Assembly (NCBI GenBank): GCA_024699575.1 | Contig: JAILPF010000074.1 | Span: 1-7,798, forward strand | Length of the DNA stretch: 7,798 bases | Reading direction: 5' to 3' | Origin: Acetatifactor sp. | GTDB taxonomy: Bacteria > Bacillota > Clostridia > Lachnospirales > Lachnospiraceae | In this document: positions 5,394 through 7,798 of the stretch, in pieces | How positions within the stretch are numbered: position 1 is the first letter of the stretch | How the letters are laid out: the number at the start of each line of letters is the position of its first letter | Program-made: the position numbers and the translations under genes | Notes under the pieces: generated by a model | The model's input: the letters and a program-made list of their open reading frames with translations, nothing else | Told to the model about the DNA's origin: nothing | The model's database searches: none

Positions 5394-7798
5394 TTATTTT
5401 TTCTCAATGGCAATGACAACATTCTCTCCGTTGACATTCCATTCTTTGCTGACTGCAAACTCCTTACCGCTTGTCAGTTCATCTGCCAGAACCTTGCCGC
5501 AAATCATTTCGCTGTTCTTCTGTGCAACTTCATTCAGCTTGTCATTACCGTTTAAGGAAACCTTGATATGGTCCATCACCTCGAAATCAGCATCTTTACG
5601 CATGGTCTGAATCTTGCTGATAATCTCATATACAAAGCCCTCTTCAATCAGCTCTTCTGTCAGGTTCATATCAAGCACAACGGTCATACCATTGTCTTCC
5701 TGTGACATATAGCCTTCCCTCTGAGCCATATCGATCAGCAGGTCTTCCTTGGTCAGTTCCACGTTCACACCGTTTACGTCAAAGGAAAGCATTCCCTTGG
5801 TGTTCAGTTCATCCATAGCTGCATTTCCGTCCAGACCAGCAAGTTCTTTCTGGATTCCGCCGAGCTGTTTACCGTATTTAGGACCTACGGTACGAAGCTG
5901 AGGCTTAAAGGTGTAGGAAGTGAAATCTCTCACATCATCCGTAAAGACAACTTCTTTCACGTTCAGCTCATCTTTAATGATATCGGTATAGAACGCATCC
6001 AGAGTGAAATCGGCTTTGATATACATCTTGCTGATGGGCTGACGGTTCTTAACATTCGCTTCGTTACGGCACGCACGTCCCATAACGACCGCATCCAGAA
6101 CACGCTCCATGTTCTCTTCCAAATCTTTATCGATAAATGCTTTCTCCACAACAGGGAAATCGCACAGGTGAATACTTTCGGGAGCGGATGCATCCACACT
6201 TCTCACCAGATTCTGATAGATATCCTCTGTCATGAAAGGAATCATAGGTGCTGCTGCCTTGCTGATGGTTACCAGCGCAGTGTACAGAGTCATGTAGGCA
6301 TTAATCTTATCCTGTTCCATGCCCTTTGCCCAGAAACGCTCACGGCTACGGCGAACATACCAGTTACTCATCTCATCCACAAAGCTCTCCAAAGCCTTGG
6401 CAGCTTCAGGGATACGATAGTTCTCCAGATTGTAATCCACTTCGCCTACAACGGTATTCAGACGGGACAGAAGCCACTTATCCATAACCGGAAGCTTATC
6501 GTATTCCAAAGCATATTTGGATGCATCGAAGTTGTCGATGTTTGCATACAGTACAAAGAAGGCGTAGGTATTCCAGAGCGTACCCATGAATTTTCTCTGT
6601 CCTTCCATAACAGCCTTGCCGTGGAAACGGTTCGGCAACCAGGGCGCGGAATTGATGTAGAAATACCATCTGATTGCATCTGCACCGTAGGTTTCCAGTG
6701 CCTCGAAAGGATCCACTGCATTGCCCTTGGATTTACTCATCTTCTGACCGTTCTCATCCTGAACATGTCCGAGAACGATAACATTTTCATAAGGTGCTTT
6801 GTTGAACAGCAAAGTACTCTCAGCCATCAGAGAGTGGAACCATCCTCTGGTCTGATCCACAGCCTCGGAAATAAACTGTGCAGGGAACTGCTGCTCAAAC
6901 AACTCCTTATTTTCAAACGGATAATGATGCTGTGCGAAAGGCATTGCACCGGAGTCAAACCAGCAGTCAATTACCTCAGGTACACGTCTCATGGTCTTAC
7001 CGCAGTCCGGGCAGGTAAAGGTTACAGCATCAATATAAGGGCGATGTAATTCCACCTTTGCATTCTCCGGATTACCGGATTTCTCAGCAAGCTCTGCACG
7101 GCTACCGATGGATTCCTGGTGTCCGCACTCTTCACACTCCCAGATATTTAAGGGAGTACCCCAGTAACGGTTACGGGAGATAGCCCAGTCCTGAATATTC
7201 TCCAGCCAGTTGCCGAAACGCCCCTTACCGATGGATTCGGGAATCCAGTTTACTGTATTATTGTTGCGAATTAAGTCGTCTCTTACTGCGGTCTCCTTGA
7301 TGTACCAGGATTCTCTCGCATAGTAGATAAGCGGAGTGTCGCATCTCCAGCAGTGAGGATACTCATGCTCGAATTTGGGTGCATCGAAGAGCTTGCCCTC
7401 TTTCTCCAAATCCTTCAGCACTTCAGGGTCTGCCTTCTTTACAAACAATCCTGCATACGGGGTCTCAGCAGTCATGTTACCCTGTCCGTCTACGAACTGT
7501 ACGAAGGGAAGGTCATAATTTCTACCCACACGGGAGTCGTCCTCACCAAATGCAGGTGCAATATGAACGATACCGGTACCGTCCGACATTGTGACATAGT
7601 TGTCACAGGTTACAAAATGAGCTTTTTTCTTCTGTTTAGTTGCTGCTTCCGCGGAGCATGCAAACAGGGGCTCATACTCTTTTCTCTCCAAATCCTTGCC
7701 GGTGAAGGTCTCTAGGATTTCGTATGCTTTCTCACCTTCTTTGGCAAGAGGTCCAACAACCTTATCCAAAAGTGCCTGTGCCATATAATAAGTATATC
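5394..7798 (-). CDS. ileS: Isoleucyl-tRNA synthetase, type 2, C-terminal part (5' end beyond right edge)
   Basis: This cytoplasmic class I synthetase attaches isoleucine to tRNA-Ile and edits mischarged valine. About 800 codons are visible; the frame stays open to the right edge, so the methionine at 7784-7782 is internal and roughly 240 N-terminal residues with the HIGH motif are missing. Counting from that methionine: the CP1 editing domain has GTGIVHIAPAFGEDD (69-83), with the conserved His74 and Asp83; CWRC (145-148) and two CxxC pairs (217/220 and 258/261) are probable zinc sites; WFDSGAMPFAQ follows; KMSKSKGN (348-355) is the ATP-binding KMSKS loop (6743-6729). A helical anticodon-binding domain starts near MDKWLLSRLN and includes NWYVRRSRERFW. 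The tail lacks the C-terminal four-cysteine zinc module of type 1 bacterial enzymes; this and KMSKSKGN point to the eukaryote-like type 2 class of about 1,040 residues. An upstream T-box, usual for clostridial ileS, would be outside the window. Confidence 0.97.
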   Translation of the reverse strand, partial: YTYYMAQALLDKVVGPLAKEGEKAYEILETFTGKDLERKEYEPLFACSAEAATKQKKKAHFVTCDNYVTMSDGTGIVHIAPAFGEDDSRVGRNYDLPFVQFVDGQGNMTAETPYAGLFVKKADPEVLKDLEKEGKLFDAPKFEHEYPHCWRCDTPLIYYARESWYIKETAVRDDLIRNNNTVNWIPESIGKGRFGNWLENIQDWAISRNRYWGTPLNIWECEECGHQESIGSRAELAEKSGNPENAKVELHRPYIDAVTFTCPDCGKTMRRVPEVIDCWFDSGAMPFAQHHYPFENKELFEQQFPAQFISEAVDQTRGWFHSLMAESTLLFNKAPYENVIVLGHVQDENGQKMSKSKGNAVDPFEALETYGADAIRWYFYINSAPWLPNRFHGKAVMEGQRKFMGTLWNTYAFFVLYANIDNFDASKYALEYDKLPVMDKWLLSRLNTVVGEVDYNLENYRIPEAAKALESFVDEMSNWYVRRSRERFWAKGMEQDKINAYMTLYTALVTISKAAAPMIPFMTEDIYQNLVRSVDASAPESIHLCDFPVVEKAFIDKDLEENMERVLDAVVMGRACRNEANVKNRQPISKMYIKADFTLDAFYTDIIKDELNVKEVVFTDDVRDFTSYTFKPQLRTVGPKYGKQLGGIQKELAGLDGNAAMDELNTKGMLSFDVNGVNVELTKEDLLIDMAQREGYMSQEDNGMTVVLDMNLTEELIEEGFVYEIISKIQTMRKDADFEVMDHIKVSLNGNDKLNEVAQKNSEMICGKVLADELTSGKEFAVSKEWNVNGENVVIAIEKK

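Noticed and set aside
5122..5610. Plus-strand open frame spanning the glgP-ileS intergenic region
   Set aside because: It crosses the glgP 5' end, the glgP promoter, the ileS terminator and the ileS 3' end. The sequence is hydrophobic because the region is A/T-rich. No ribosome binding site was seen.
6168..7049. Plus-strand open frame of 293 codons antisense to ileS
   Set aside because: It is antisense to the conserved catalytic and anticodon-binding regions of IleRS. The translated sequence shows no recognisable domain and is best explained by codon bias of the real gene.
7782..7784. ATG as the true start of ileS
   Set aside because: The frame remains open upstream (TYTYY before the Met) to the window edge, and the residue falls inside the editing domain. 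IleRS needs the missing HIGH-containing N-terminus, so this Met is internal.

Overview
The window is an ordinary chromosomal stretch from a low-to-mid GC Firmicute. The most likely source is a clostridial anaerobe of the Lachnospiraceae type. This is inferred from the protein sequences (a eukaryote-like type 2 isoleucyl-tRNA synthetase, a clostridial-looking alpha-glucan phosphorylase, a YbhJ-type aconitase-family hydratase), the strong AGGAGG-type ribosome binding sites and the consensus sigma-A promoters. No ribosomal RNA or other taxonomic marker is present, so genus cannot be named.

Every supported gene lies on the minus strand, so transcription runs from high to low coordinates. In transcription order they are: ileS (3' two-thirds to three-quarters; its 5' end lies beyond position 7798), ending at 5394; a rho-independent-type hairpin at 5334-5371; an extended -10 promoter at 5279-5307; glgP (5210-2727), starting with TTG; a perfect 11-bp terminator hairpin at 2672-2708; a near-consensus promoter at 2620-2648; an aconitase-superfamily hydratase (2557-269); and, 25 bases further on with no terminator between, the 5' end of an SseB-like gene (243 to beyond position 1).

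The layout gives three transcription units. Two are single genes with their own terminators: ileS (at least at its 3' end) and glgP. The third is a hydratase plus sseB-like operon. The genes are functionally independent: charging of tRNA-Ile, breakdown of stored or imported glucan, and a probable hydro-lyase step of unknown substrate. Nothing suggests that ileS, glgP and the hydratase work together.

I saw no tRNA or rRNA gene, CRISPR array, insertion sequence, phage gene, toxin-antitoxin pair or defence gene, and no gene-free stretch longer than about 185 bases. Plus-strand open frames are antisense shadows of the four genes. I found no convincing new biological system. The point most worth follow-up is the hydratase, which keeps the iron-sulfur cluster cysteines of aconitase but appears to differ at several substrate-contacting positions.
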